This document shows, in pieces, positions 16,215-24,495 of a stretch of 47,094 nucleotides of DNA. The position numbers were made by a program, and so were the translations under genes. The notes beneath the pieces are model-generated. The model did no database searches. It was not told the DNA's origin and was given only the letters and a program-made list of their open reading frames with translations. Source of the DNA: Clostridia bacterium (GTDB lineage: Bacteria > Bacillota > Clostridia > Christensenellales > Borkfalkiaceae); contig JAIEFR010000018.1 in assembly GCA_029066845.1 (NCBI GenBank), positions 1-47,094 on the forward strand. Direction: 5' to 3'. Numbering within the stretch: position 1 is the first letter of the stretch; every line of letters begins with the position of its first letter.

Positions 16215-17582
16215 ATGGAAGAAAATCAGGAAGAACTGAATATAAAGCACGGCACAGTGCTTAAATATAAGGGCAACGCCGAGGAGCTGACTTTGCCCAA
16301 GGACGTAGTGCGCATTGCGCCCTACGCCTTTGCCAACTGCAAAAGTCTTAAAAAAATAACCACTCCCGTCAAGCTCGCCTCTATAGGCAAGGGCGCTTTC
16401 TACGGTTGCGAAAACCTTGCGGAAGTAACTCTGCCCGGCAGACTTTTCAAAAGAGTTAAGGGCGGAAAGGTATTCCCTATGGGCGCGGACATCTATTTCC
16501 GTTTCTACGCGTCCGCAGGCGCCGAATTGGAGGATGAGGACTATTCCGACTCCTTCGGCTCGGAAGAGGAGTACGTTGCTTCGGGCGTGAACGACGTTGC
16601 AAAGGTTTTCGACGTCAAGGACGAAGTGCAGTCCGAAGAGATTATAACCATAGTGGAGGAGCTTCCCGACGAGCCGCCCGAACCTTTGGAGCCGCTCGAA
16701 GATATGGACAACAGAACGCTGCAGGAGCGTATGGAAGCCATTATCCCCCAGGACGCGGCAACGGACGACCCCTCGCTTGGCCGCAATATGCTCGTCAACC
16801 TTTCCGACTATCTGATAGTTGACGACGAAGTTATAAAATATATCGGTACGGCAAGGGTAACGCGCGTGCCCGACTTCATAACGAGGATAGGCGAAAACGC
16901 CTTTTCGAACAGCGACGTTACGACAGTTTACCTGCCTCCCCAGCTCAAGCTTATAGGCAAAAACGCATTCTCGTGGTGCGACAGCCTCACGGAGATAGAG
17001 TTGCCCGCAAGCTTGCAGATGATTGACGACGGCGCGTTCAGCAATTGCAGCAATCTTACCAAAGTCGTTATTCCCAAGGATCTGAAATTCATAGGCGCAA
17101 ACGCCTTCCGCGCGTGCAGTGCTATAAGCGAAATCAATCTGCCCGAAACTCTGCACACGCTCAGCCGCCGCGCTTTCGACTTCTGCGTATCGCTTGAAAA
17201 GATAACGGTGCCCAGCAAAATAATCAGAATACCCGAAGGTGTTTTCTCGCACTGCGAGAAGCTTAGAAAAGTGGTATTGCCCGACACGTTGACGGAAATA
17301 GGCGCGTGGTCGTTTGCCGAGTGCTACGAACTGCGCGAAATCAACTTCCCCAAGCACCTTTCCAATATTTGCGAAGTCGCGTTTATGAACTGCCGCTCGC
17401 TGGTTGCGTTCGATTTGCCCGCATCGCTCAAAAAGATAGGCAGACAGGCTTTCGTCGGCTGTACGTCGTTGCATCTGGTCAACCTGCCTAGGCACCTGGA
17501 GAAGCAGTTGAAGCCCGCAAAGGTTTTCCACAAGCTTCCCAACCTGTCGCTTAACTTCACGGACGGCGAAGCTTCCGATTGA
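16215..17582 (+). CDS. BspA-type leucine-rich-repeat protein, apparently cytosolic (455 aa)
   Basis: Repeats of the LRR_5/BspA type: units of about 23 residues with I-G-x-x-A-F-x-x-C-x-x-L-x-x-I-x-L-P, two at residues 25-75 and about eight from 215 to 435. An acidic linker (about 100-165, rich in E, D and P) separates the blocks. No signal peptide or membrane helix is visible, unlike most surface BspA proteins, so it is probably intracellular or exported by another route. ATG 16215 is preferred over TTG 16212 because GGGAGG (16201-16206) is eight bases upstream. Function unknown; such proteins usually mediate protein-protein contact. Confidence 0.85.
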   Translation: MEENQEELNIKHGTVLKYKGNAEELTLPKDVVRIAPYAFANCKSLKKITTPVKLASIGKGAFYGCENLAEVTLPGRLFKRVKGGKVFPMGADIYFRFYASAGAELEDEDYSDSFGSEEEYVASGVNDVAKVFDVKDEVQSEEIITIVEELPDEPPEPLEPLEDMDNRTLQERMEAIIPQDAATDDPSLGRNMLVNLSDYLIVDDEVIKYIGTARVTRVPDFITRIGENAFSNSDVTTVYLPPQLKLIGKNAFSWCDSLTEIELPASLQMIDDGAFSNCSNLTKVVIPKDLKFIGANAFRACSAISEINLPETLHTLSRRAFDFCVSLEKITVPSKIIRIPEGVFSHCEKLRKVVLPDTLTEIGAWSFAECYELREINFPKHLSNICEVAFMNCRSLVAFDLPASLKKIGRQAFVGCTSLHLVNLPRHLEKQLKPAKVFHKLPNLSLNFTDGEASD

Positions 17583-17600
17583 TTTTTTGCATATTCTTTC

Positions 17601-17630
17601 AGCGGTTTTGTTAAAAAACCGCTTTTTTAT
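17601..17630 (+). terminator. Terminator after the LRR gene
   Basis: AGCGGTTTT (17601-17609) pairs with AAAACCGCT (about 17615-17623) around a short loop, followed by a T-run. Confidence 0.85.
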
Positions 17631-17659
17631 TTTACAAATTTCGCCGTTTACTGTATACT
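17631..17659 (+). promoter_or_regulatory. Promoter of the MBL-fold gene
   Basis: TTTACA (17631-17636) and TATACT (17654-17659) are 17 bp apart, 48 bp ahead of the ATG. A GTATAC inverted pair overlaps the -10 region. Confidence 0.6.
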
Positions 17660-17707
17660 TAACTATGTATACGTAAAAGGTAACACCAACTGACTATTCG
17701 ATTGCCA

Positions 17708-18733
17708 ATGAACGGAAGAAAAAGCAAACTGCCCAAGCGCGTTATAGCCTTAATAATCACCGCCGCAATTTGCGCAATTATGGTTGCGGCAATACTGATT
17801 GTAAACGCTTTCATACCCGTCAGATACCTCTCCGCGTATATGGTTAATGGAAATAAAAACGCAGAGGGAGCAATGCGCGTGAGCTACGCGGACGCGGGCT
17901 TCGGCGACTGCATTTTAGTCGAACTGCCCGACGGCAAAACCGTGTTGATAGACGGCGGCGACGGCGCCTATCCGAACACTTTGCACCTCTTGAAATTTCT
18001 CAATTCGCGCGGCGTAAGCACTATCGACTATCTCATATGTACGTCGGTCAAGGACGAGCACTGCGGCGGACTTACGGAGATAGTAAAATACAAAAAAGTC
18101 GGATACGCGTTCATTCCGTTCAGCCTGAATACGCGGATAACAGACGAATACAACTCATTCGTTTCGGCTTTAAACGAGCGCGGCGTAAGCTACGGCTATG
18201 CGGGCGTGGGCGAAGGGATATACAGCGAAGAGTACGGCTATTTTCTTACTTTTCTTTCGCCGTCCAATTATCTCAGCGACCAGTCGGCTTACGCCGGTAT
18301 GAACTCCGACCCGACGACCGCGAATATAGAAAACGCATCAGTCATCACCTGGCTGGAATACGACGGCACAGCGTTTGCGTTCACTTCGGATATAAGGGCG
18401 GAGGGGCTTAAAAGCATTACGGAAATGTACTCCGCAAGCATAGCGCTCGGTCAGCCTTTCTGCCGGATAGGCGGACACTCAGTCAAATTAGAGGACTGCA
18501 AAATAGTCACCGCGCCGTGCCACGCGGGCAAAAGCAACACGTATGCGCCTTGGTATGATTTAATCCAGCCCGAACAGGCGGTAATCAGCGTGGGCAAAAG
18601 TTTTGCCGATTATCCGTCGTTACAGGCGCTGTCCGATATATGCAACTACTGCGATCCGTACTATACGATGTATAGCGGCGATATAACCGTCACGGTGAGC
18701 GGCGGTAGCTACGAAATAGCAACAAGTAAGTAA
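17708..18733 (+). CDS. Membrane-anchored ComEC-type MBL-fold protein, degenerate metal site (341 aa)
   Basis: An N-terminal membrane helix (about 13-36) is followed by a metallo-beta-lactamase fold like the C-terminal domain of ComEC/Rec2: DAGFGDCILVELPDGKTVLI then DGGD. The family metal motif, SHPHADHIGGL in typical members, reads TSVKDEHCGGL here, losing the first two His and the Asp. FTSDI replaces the usual L-T-G-D. Catalysis is therefore doubtful. The start is uncertain: TTG 17702 and ATG 17708 are both in frame and the AAAGG at 17676 is distant. It stands ahead of the aro operon with a 33-bp gap and may be co-transcribed with it. Confidence 0.75.
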   Translation: MNGRKSKLPKRVIALIITAAICAIMVAAILIVNAFIPVRYLSAYMVNGNKNAEGAMRVSYADAGFGDCILVELPDGKTVLIDGGDGAYPNTLHLLKFLNSRGVSTIDYLICTSVKDEHCGGLTEIVKYKKVGYAFIPFSLNTRITDEYNSFVSALNERGVSYGYAGVGEGIYSEEYGYFLTFLSPSNYLSDQSAYAGMNSDPTTANIENASVITWLEYDGTAFAFTSDIRAEGLKSITEMYSASIALGQPFCRIGGHSVKLEDCKIVTAPCHAGKSNTYAPWYDLIQPEQAVISVGKSFADYPSLQALSDICNYCDPYYTMYSGDITVTVSGGSYEIATSK

Positions 18734-18766
18734 TAAACCCGACTGTAAACAAAGGGGGCAAATAAA

Positions 18767-19897
18767 ATGATAAAACTGACTACCGCAGGCGAATCGCACG
18801 GCAAAATGCTCGTGGGAATAATCGAGGGGCTGCCCTCCAACCTGCCCGTCGATATAGAGGAAATAGACGGCTATATGGCACTCCGTCAGGGCGGCTACGG
18901 CAGGGGCGGCAGACAGAAGATAGAAAAGGATAAGATTGAAATTCTGTCCGGCGTGCGCAACAGGCTTACGCTGGGCAGTCCTCTTGCGTTCTGCGTAAAG
19001 AATAACGACTATTCGAACTGGCAGGCGGTTATGGCTCCAGAGGGCGCGGACGTCACCCAAAAGACGCTCACGCGCGTGCGCCCCGGTCACGCCGATTTAA
19101 CGGGCGTAATAAAGTACGACCAGACAGACGCACGCAATATCTTAGAACGCGCAAGCGCAAGGGAAACGGCTGTGCGCGTCGCGGGCGGCTCAATCGCAAG
19201 GCAGTATTTAAAGCAGCTCGGCATACAGGTCGGCGGCTACGTCAAATCGGTATGCGGAGTCGAGGATAAAAAAGAGCACGCCTTCGAGGAGCTTGACGGC
19301 GCAAAAAGCCAGCCTCTGTTTATGCTGGATAACGCCGCGCAGACCGAGGCTATGCAGCTTATAGACAAACTCAAAGCGGAGGGCGACACCGCGGGCGGCG
19401 TGGTAGAAATACGCGTAAAGGGCTTAAAGAGCGGCTTCGGCAGCTGTATGCGCTACGCCGAAAAGCTCGACGCAATTCTCTGCGGCGCGGTTATGAGCGT
19501 TCAGGCAATAAAGGGCGTAGAGGTCGGCATAGGCTTTGCCGCCGCCGCACTTTCCGGCAGTAAGGTTCACGACGAAATTTTTTACAATAAAGAAGGGTAT
19601 TATCGCGCCACGAACAATGCGGGCGGTATAGAGGGCGGAATGTCAAACGGCGGTGAGATTGTACTGCGCGCCGCAATGAAGCCCATACCCACCCTGATGA
19701 AGGGACTTAAAACTGTGGACATCGCCACAAAGGAGCCCTGCGTTGCGGCAAGCGAAAGGAGCGACGTAGCGGCAATATGTGCGTGCGAAATTATCGTTGA
19801 AAGCGTAGTGTGCCTCGCGCTTGCGGACGTCGTTTCAAACCGTCTGGGCGGCGACAATATAAAGGAGGTAAGGGAGCGTTACGCCCTCCTGCCGTAA
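18767..19897 (+). CDS. aroC: Chorismate synthase (376 aa)
   Basis: Converts 5-enolpyruvylshikimate-3-phosphate to chorismate using reduced FMN. Family signatures are TTAGESHGKMLVGIIEGLP at the N terminus (with the conserved His), RPGHADLTGVIKY, and RASARETAVRVAGG in the middle, and the C-terminal GIEGGMSNGGEI followed by R-A-A-M-K-P-I-P. Length is typical. It starts the aroC-aroB-aroE-aroQ-aroK cluster, three bases from aroB. Confidence 0.97.
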   Translation: MIKLTTAGESHGKMLVGIIEGLPSNLPVDIEEIDGYMALRQGGYGRGGRQKIEKDKIEILSGVRNRLTLGSPLAFCVKNNDYSNWQAVMAPEGADVTQKTLTRVRPGHADLTGVIKYDQTDARNILERASARETAVRVAGGSIARQYLKQLGIQVGGYVKSVCGVEDKKEHAFEELDGAKSQPLFMLDNAAQTEAMQLIDKLKAEGDTAGGVVEIRVKGLKSGFGSCMRYAEKLDAILCGAVMSVQAIKGVEVGIGFAAAALSGSKVHDEIFYNKEGYYRATNNAGGIEGGMSNGGEIVLRAAMKPIPTLMKGLKTVDIATKEPCVAASERSDVAAICACEIIVESVVCLALADVVSNRLGGDNIKEVRERYALLP

Positions 19898-19900
19898 ATT

Positions 19901-20962
19901 ATGCAAGATATTATCTTATCCGCTCCGTCGCTTAAAAGCGTAATACGCTGCGGCGCGGGCGCGTTCCAGAAATACGCTCCGCAAATTCCGGAAAACGCGT
20001 TTATAATTACCGATTCCAACGTATCCGCACTGTACGGCGATTTGATTTCGTCAACTTTCAAGTCTGCGCCCGTGTTCGTAATTCCCGCGGGCGAAAGAAG
20101 CAAGAATTACAAGGTCTTGATTAAAATCTTCGAAAAGATGACCGAGTGCGGTATAACGCGCAAATCTACGGTCGTCGCGCTCGGCGGCGGCGTGGTGGGC
20201 GACATTGCGGGACTTGCCGCTTCGCTGTATATGCGCGGCATAAATATCGTGCAGATTCCCACGACCCTTTTGTCGCAGGTTGACAGCTCTGTCGGCGGCA
20301 AAACGGCAATAGACTTCAACGGCGTAAAGAACGTGCTGGGCACATTCTACCAGCCGTCGGAAGTCATCGTAGACCCTATGTTTTTAAAGACCTTGCCCGC
20401 ACGCGAAGTGCGTTGCGGACTGGGCGAAATAATCAAGTACGGCGCGCTCGACGGCGGCATATATAATACGCTCATAAAAAATCAGGACGGGCTTTTCGAC
20501 CTTGCGTTTCTGGAAAGCGTTACAGCCGACTGTATACGCCACAAGGCAAAGGTCGTAAGCGAGGACGAAAAAGATTTGTCGGGCGCAAGAAAGACCTTGA
20601 ACCTCGGGCACACCACGGGGCACGCGTTCGAGCTGTACTATAAGCGCAAGTCGCACGGCGAATTCGTGCTTATCGGCACGTATTACGAGCTGTATATCGC
20701 CCAGCAGTCGGGCGTGTGCGAAAAGGCTTATGCCGACAGTCTGCGCTCACTCATCAAAAAAGTAATAAAGAAAATTCCGGCGTATGCGGACGCGGAACAG
20801 GCGGCGTGCGTTGCGAAATTCGATAAAAAGAACGACAGGCAGACCTCTGTTTCGATAGTCGCTCCCGCGGAGAAAGGGAGAAGCGAGGAAATAGTTCTGC
20901 CGCTCGAAAAATACACGCGCCTTGTTGCGGACTGCGCACGCGCGCTTGTGGAGGAACAATGA
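19901..20962 (+). CDS. aroB: 3-dehydroquinate synthase (353 aa)
   Basis: Second step of the shikimate pathway: DAHP to 3-dehydroquinate, with NAD and a divalent metal. Visible motifs are GGGVVGDIAGLAAS (NAD binding), IPTTLLSQVDSSVGGKT, the catalytic Lys/metal region and NLGHTTGHAFE, which provides metal-ligand histidines. It overlaps aroE by 4 bp. Confidence 0.97.
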   Translation: MQDIILSAPSLKSVIRCGAGAFQKYAPQIPENAFIITDSNVSALYGDLISSTFKSAPVFVIPAGERSKNYKVLIKIFEKMTECGITRKSTVVALGGGVVGDIAGLAASLYMRGINIVQIPTTLLSQVDSSVGGKTAIDFNGVKNVLGTFYQPSEVIVDPMFLKTLPAREVRCGLGEIIKYGALDGGIYNTLIKNQDGLFDLAFLESVTADCIRHKAKVVSEDEKDLSGARKTLNLGHTTGHAFELYYKRKSHGEFVLIGTYYELYIAQQSGVCEKAYADSLRSLIKKVIKKIPAYADAEQAACVAKFDKKNDRQTSVSIVAPAEKGRSEEIVLPLEKYTRLVADCARALVEEQ

Positions 20963-21762
20963 AAAAACTTGCGGTAATCGGTAAGGACGTATCACAGTCC
21001 ACAAGCCCACAGATTCACAATTTTATAGCCTCTCAGCTGGGTATTGAAATCAGTTATGAAAAAATTTCCATACCCGAGGAGCAGTTCGAAAGCAGGATAG
21101 AGGAGCTGTTGAAAACCTACGACGGCTTGAACGTGACAATTCCGTACAAGCTTTCAATCATTCCTCATCTGAAAGCAACCGAGGGCGACGCAACCGCGTT
21201 CGGCGCGGTCAACACCGTGCGCACTTCAACGCTCACCGGCTACAACACCGACGGGCTTGGCTTTATGCAGATGCTCGAATCAAACGGCGTGCAGGTGGAC
21301 GGTTGCGACGTATTATTGCTCGGCGCGGGCGGTGCGGGCAGAAGCGTTGCAAAAAAGCTTTCGGACGGCGGCGCGCACGTTGAGGTTTACGACAGAAATG
21401 CGGACAACGCGCAAAGCGTTGCCAAGCAGTTTGCAAACGTGACCGCCGTGGATAAGGTGGTTGCAAAAAAGCGCAAGCTCATAATCAACGCCACAGGCGT
21501 GGGTATGCACAAGAGCGAGGGACTGTCCCCCGTGCCTGCGGAAATTCTCGAAGGGTGCGATGTCGCGGTTGACCTCATTTACGTTCCCGAAAAGAGCGAG
21601 TTTTTACGCATAGCCGAAAGCCTGGGCAAAAAGATAATAAACGGCAGGGCGATGCTCTTCTATCAGGCGTACTATTCCGACTGTATATATTTCAATCTTA
21701 CGCCGTCGGCTGACGTCGCGGCGGACCTCTTTAAAAAGTATTTAAAGGAAGTGGTAAAATGA
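20959..21762 (+). CDS. aroE: Shikimate dehydrogenase (267 aa)
   Basis: Reduces 3-dehydroshikimate to shikimate with NADPH. The substrate site shows SQSTSPQIHN near the N terminus, NVTIPYK with the catalytic Lys, and GYNTDGLGF. The nucleotide site is LLLGAGGAGRSVA. The C-terminal G-R-A-M-L-F-Y-Q fits the family. It overlaps both neighbours by 4 bp, as expected for translational coupling. Confidence 0.96.
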   Translation: MKKLAVIGKDVSQSTSPQIHNFIASQLGIEISYEKISIPEEQFESRIEELLKTYDGLNVTIPYKLSIIPHLKATEGDATAFGAVNTVRTSTLTGYNTDGLGFMQMLESNGVQVDGCDVLLLGAGGAGRSVAKKLSDGGAHVEVYDRNADNAQSVAKQFANVTAVDKVVAKKRKLIINATGVGMHKSEGLSPVPAEILEGCDVAVDLIYVPEKSEFLRIAESLGKKIINGRAMLFYQAYYSDCIYFNLTPSADVAADLFKKYLKEVVK

Positions 21763-22169
21763 AATTTTTATTTATCAACGGCGTCAACCTCAATATGACG
21801 GGCGTCCGCGAAAAGGGCGTTTACGGCAGCGAAACTCTCGAAGAAATCAACGCGCAGATTAAAGCTCATTTCAAGGGCGACGAGTGCGAATTTTTCCAGA
21901 GCAATATAGAGGGTGAAATCTGCACCGCTATCCAGAGCGCAAAGGCGGACGGCATAATTTTAAATGCGGGAGCTTTCACGCATTACAGCATAGCAATACG
22001 CGACGCAATCGCTTCAATCAAAATTCCCGTCGTGGAAGTGCATATGTCCAACGTGCACGCACGCGAGGAATTCAGACACACGTCGGTGCTGTCAGAAGTG
22101 TGCAAGGGCGTAGTTCTCGGCTTCGGCAAAAACAGCTACATTCTCGCGGCGGAGAGCTTCAAGCTGTGA
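21759..22169 (+). CDS. aroQ: 3-dehydroquinate dehydratase, type II (136 aa)
   Basis: Dehydrates 3-dehydroquinate to 3-dehydroshikimate. The N terminus INGVNLNMTGVREKGVYG holds the Arg and Tyr of the active-site lid, though the common N-L-L-G-x-R-E-P is changed to N-M-T-G-V-R-E-K. FFQSNIEGEI, NAGAFTHYSIAIRDA and EVHMSNVHAREEFRHTS with the catalytic His are all present. The stop overlaps the aroK GTG start. Confidence 0.95.
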   Translation: MKFLFINGVNLNMTGVREKGVYGSETLEEINAQIKAHFKGDECEFFQSNIEGEICTAIQSAKADGIILNAGAFTHYSIAIRDAIASIKIPVVEVHMSNVHAREEFRHTSVLSEVCKGVVLGFGKNSYILAAESFKL

Positions 22170-22660
22170 ATATAGTTCTTTGCGGAATGATGGGCTGCGG
22201 CAAGACTACCGTCGCCGAGGTGTTTTCCGCGCGCGGCTATACGGTAGTCGATACCGACCAAATCATAGTGGAGCGGTACGGCAATATCGACGGCATATTC
22301 GCACAGTTCGGCGAGGCGCATTTCAGGGAGCTGGAAGCCGCCGTCACCGCCGAGGTTGCGCAAAAGTATAATAACGCCGTCATATCTTTGGGCGGCGGCT
22401 GTGTATTGCGCGCCGAAAACGTCAAAAATTTAAAGGCGACGGGCAAAATTTTCTATCTTAAAGCTCAGGCGGAAACGCTTATAAAAAGGCTTAAAGGCGA
22501 TACCACGCGCCCCCTTTTAAAGGGCGGACTGGAAGAAAAGGTCAACTCCATTCTGTCCGCGCGCGCACGCATATACGAAAGCGTTGCCGACGTCGTTATA
22601 GATACGGACACGCTCACCCCCGCAGAGGTAGCAATAAAAATAGAGGAAAAAGTTTTATGA
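22166..22660 (+). CDS. aroK: Shikimate kinase (164 aa)
   Basis: Phosphorylates shikimate with ATP. The Walker A loop is GMMGCGKTT at residues 7-15; DTDQIIV is the shikimate-binding acidic motif, FRELE provides the conserved Arg, and LGGGCVL is the middle Gly-rich motif. I chose GTG 22166, which overlaps the aroQ stop (GTGA), because translation in this frame upstream of it lies entirely within aroQ. It overlaps the next gene by 4 bp. Confidence 0.95.
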   Translation: MNIVLCGMMGCGKTTVAEVFSARGYTVVDTDQIIVERYGNIDGIFAQFGEAHFRELEAAVTAEVAQKYNNAVISLGGGCVLRAENVKNLKATGKIFYLKAQAETLIKRLKGDTTRPLLKGGLEEKVNSILSARARIYESVADVVIDTDTLTPAEVAIKIEEKVL

Positions 22661-23382
22661 AGACCGTACTTATAACCGGCGGCACCAAGGGCATAGGTAA
22701 AGCCGTTGCGCAGGAATTTTTGCAGCAGGGCTACGAGGTTATATTGAATTATTTCCACGACGAGGAGGCGGCGCTTGCCACCCAGTCGGAATTCAATATG
22801 CTGGGCTATTGCCCCGTTCTGATGCGTGCCGACGTCTCCGACGAGGAGCAGGTCAAGGAAATGTTCAAGGAAGTGTTCCGCATATACGGCAGAGTGGACG
22901 TGCTTGTAAACAACGCGGGCATATCCAAGGTGCAGGTCATTCAGGATACTTCCGTATACGACTGGGAGGAGGTGTTCGCAGTCAACGCAATGGGCACCTT
23001 CCTTTGTAGCAGGGAAGCCGCCGAAAGTATGATATGCTCGGGCGGCGGCTGCATTATAAACATAGCCTCGATTTGGGGCGAAGTGGGGGCGAGCTGCGAG
23101 GTTGCGTATTCCGCTTCCAAGGGTGCGGTTATCGCGTTTACAAAGGCGCTTGCAAAGGAGCTTGCCCCGTCGTTCGTGCGCGTCAACTGCGTATCCCCCG
23201 GCGTCATCGATACCGAGATGAATTCCCACCTTACCGAGGTGGAAATGGAGGATCTGATAAACCAGATTCCCTTGGGGCGTTTAGGCACGGGCGAGGACGT
23301 TGCAAAGGCGTGCGTGTTCTTTGCGGAAAATTCCTACGTCACCGGCGAAGTGCTTTCGGTGGGCGGCGGCTTTGCCAAATAA
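22657..23382 (+). CDS. SDR family oxidoreductase, EF-P 5-aminopentanone reductase/FabG-like (241 aa)
   Basis: Classical SDR: TGGTKGIGKA binds NADP, NNAGIS follows, and IASIWG...CEVAYSASKGA carries the catalytic Ser, Tyr and Lys. The segment SIWG-x-x-GASCEV-x-YSASK resembles the YmfI group that reduces the 5-aminopentanone modification on elongation factor P, more than housekeeping FabG. That assignment is from memory of the family. Translationally coupled to aroK, it is the last gene of the shikimate operon, although no shikimate step needs it. Confidence 0.82.
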   Translation: MKTVLITGGTKGIGKAVAQEFLQQGYEVILNYFHDEEAALATQSEFNMLGYCPVLMRADVSDEEQVKEMFKEVFRIYGRVDVLVNNAGISKVQVIQDTSVYDWEEVFAVNAMGTFLCSREAAESMICSGGGCIINIASIWGEVGASCEVAYSASKGAVIAFTKALAKELAPSFVRVNCVSPGVIDTEMNSHLTEVEMEDLINQIPLGRLGTGEDVAKACVFFAENSYVTGEVLSVGGGFAK

Positions 23383-23447
23383 ATTTTTAAAATTATGGCG
23401 AAAAAATAAAGGAAAACACACCCTTTTTTCGTATACAATAAGTGAAA

Positions 23448-24476
23448 ATGGAAAAATTTAAGTCAGTAAGAGAAAAGACTTTTGCCGTGGAGGAGCAGTT
23501 TCTTTCACCCTACGCCGCCAAGTCCAGGGAGACCAAGGGCAGGCAGAGGGAGGAAGAACCCTGCCAGATGCGCACCGAATACCAGCGCGACCGCGACAGA
23601 ATAATATATTCCAAGGCGTTCATAAGGCTGAAAAACAAGACGCAGGTCTTTTTTTCACCCGAGGGCGACCACTACGTAACGCGCCTTACGCACACGCTGG
23701 ACGTTTCGCAGATTGCGCGTTCGCTTGCCCGCGCGCTTTCCCTCAACGAGGACCTTGCGGAGGCAATAGCTTACGGTCACGACCTTGGGCACACGCCCTT
23801 CGGTCACAGCGGCGAAAGGATACTTAACAAGCTTGCGCCCAACGGCTTTAAGCACAACGAACAGTCGGTGAGGGTCGTTGACGTTCTCGAAAAGGACGGC
23901 AGAGGGCTTAACCTCACGTTCGAGGTGCGTGACGGTATTTTAAACCATAAAAAGGGCTTAAAGCCCGCCACGCTGGAAGGCAAGTGTGTAAACATTGCCG
24001 ACCGCATCGCATACATAAACCACGATTTGAACGACGCCGTCCGCGCGGGTATATTAAAGCTTGACGACGTTCCCAAAGATATTACCGCCGTTCTCGGCTC
24101 GACCTCGCGCGAGAGGATAAATACCGCCGTAAACTCGGTCTGCAAGAACAGTTTCGGCAAGGCGGAAGTGGAGCTTGGCAGCGACGTGCAGGAAGCCAGC
24201 GACGAACTCCGCAAGTTTATGTTCGAAAAGGTATATCTTACGCAGTTTGCGCGCGGCGAGGAGCTGAAAGCCGAAAGAATGATTTCGGCGCTGTACGACT
24301 ATTTTACCGACCATCCCGAAGAGCTGCCGCCCACGTACGTCAGCCTTCTGGACGACTATCCCAAGGAGCAGATTGTCTGCGACTATATTTCTTCTATGAC
24401 CGACAGGTACGCGGTGTACGTATTCAACCGCATCTTCGTGCCGCGCGGCTGGACCTTCGTAGACGAAATCAATTAA
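23448..24476 (+). CDS. dgt: dGTP triphosphohydrolase-like HD protein (342 aa)
   Basis: Hydrolyses deoxynucleoside triphosphates to nucleoside and triphosphate. The HD metal site is visible as RLTHTLDVSQIAR, then AIAYGHDLGHTPFGHSGE, with a later conserved Asp in the YINHDLNDA segment. YSKAFIRLKNKTQVF is the family N-terminal signature. A GTG at 23442 is also in frame; neither start has a clear ribosome site and TATACAAT lies only about 10 bp upstream, so the message could be almost leaderless. It is the first gene of the dnaG-rpoD block, as in many Clostridia. Confidence 0.94.
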   Translation: MEKFKSVREKTFAVEEQFLSPYAAKSRETKGRQREEEPCQMRTEYQRDRDRIIYSKAFIRLKNKTQVFFSPEGDHYVTRLTHTLDVSQIARSLARALSLNEDLAEAIAYGHDLGHTPFGHSGERILNKLAPNGFKHNEQSVRVVDVLEKDGRGLNLTFEVRDGILNHKKGLKPATLEGKCVNIADRIAYINHDLNDAVRAGILKLDDVPKDITAVLGSTSRERINTAVNSVCKNSFGKAEVELGSDVQEASDELRKFMFEKVYLTQFARGEELKAERMISALYDYFTDHPEELPPTYVSLLDDYPKEQIVCDYISSMTDRYAVYVFNRIFVPRGWTFVDEIN

Positions 24477-24495
24477 TGAAATCGCAAAAAAACAT

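Noticed and set aside
16182-17531. 449-codon antisense open frame over the LRR gene
   Set aside because: The sense strand has clear leucine-rich repeats; the antisense product is a composition artefact of GC-biased codons.
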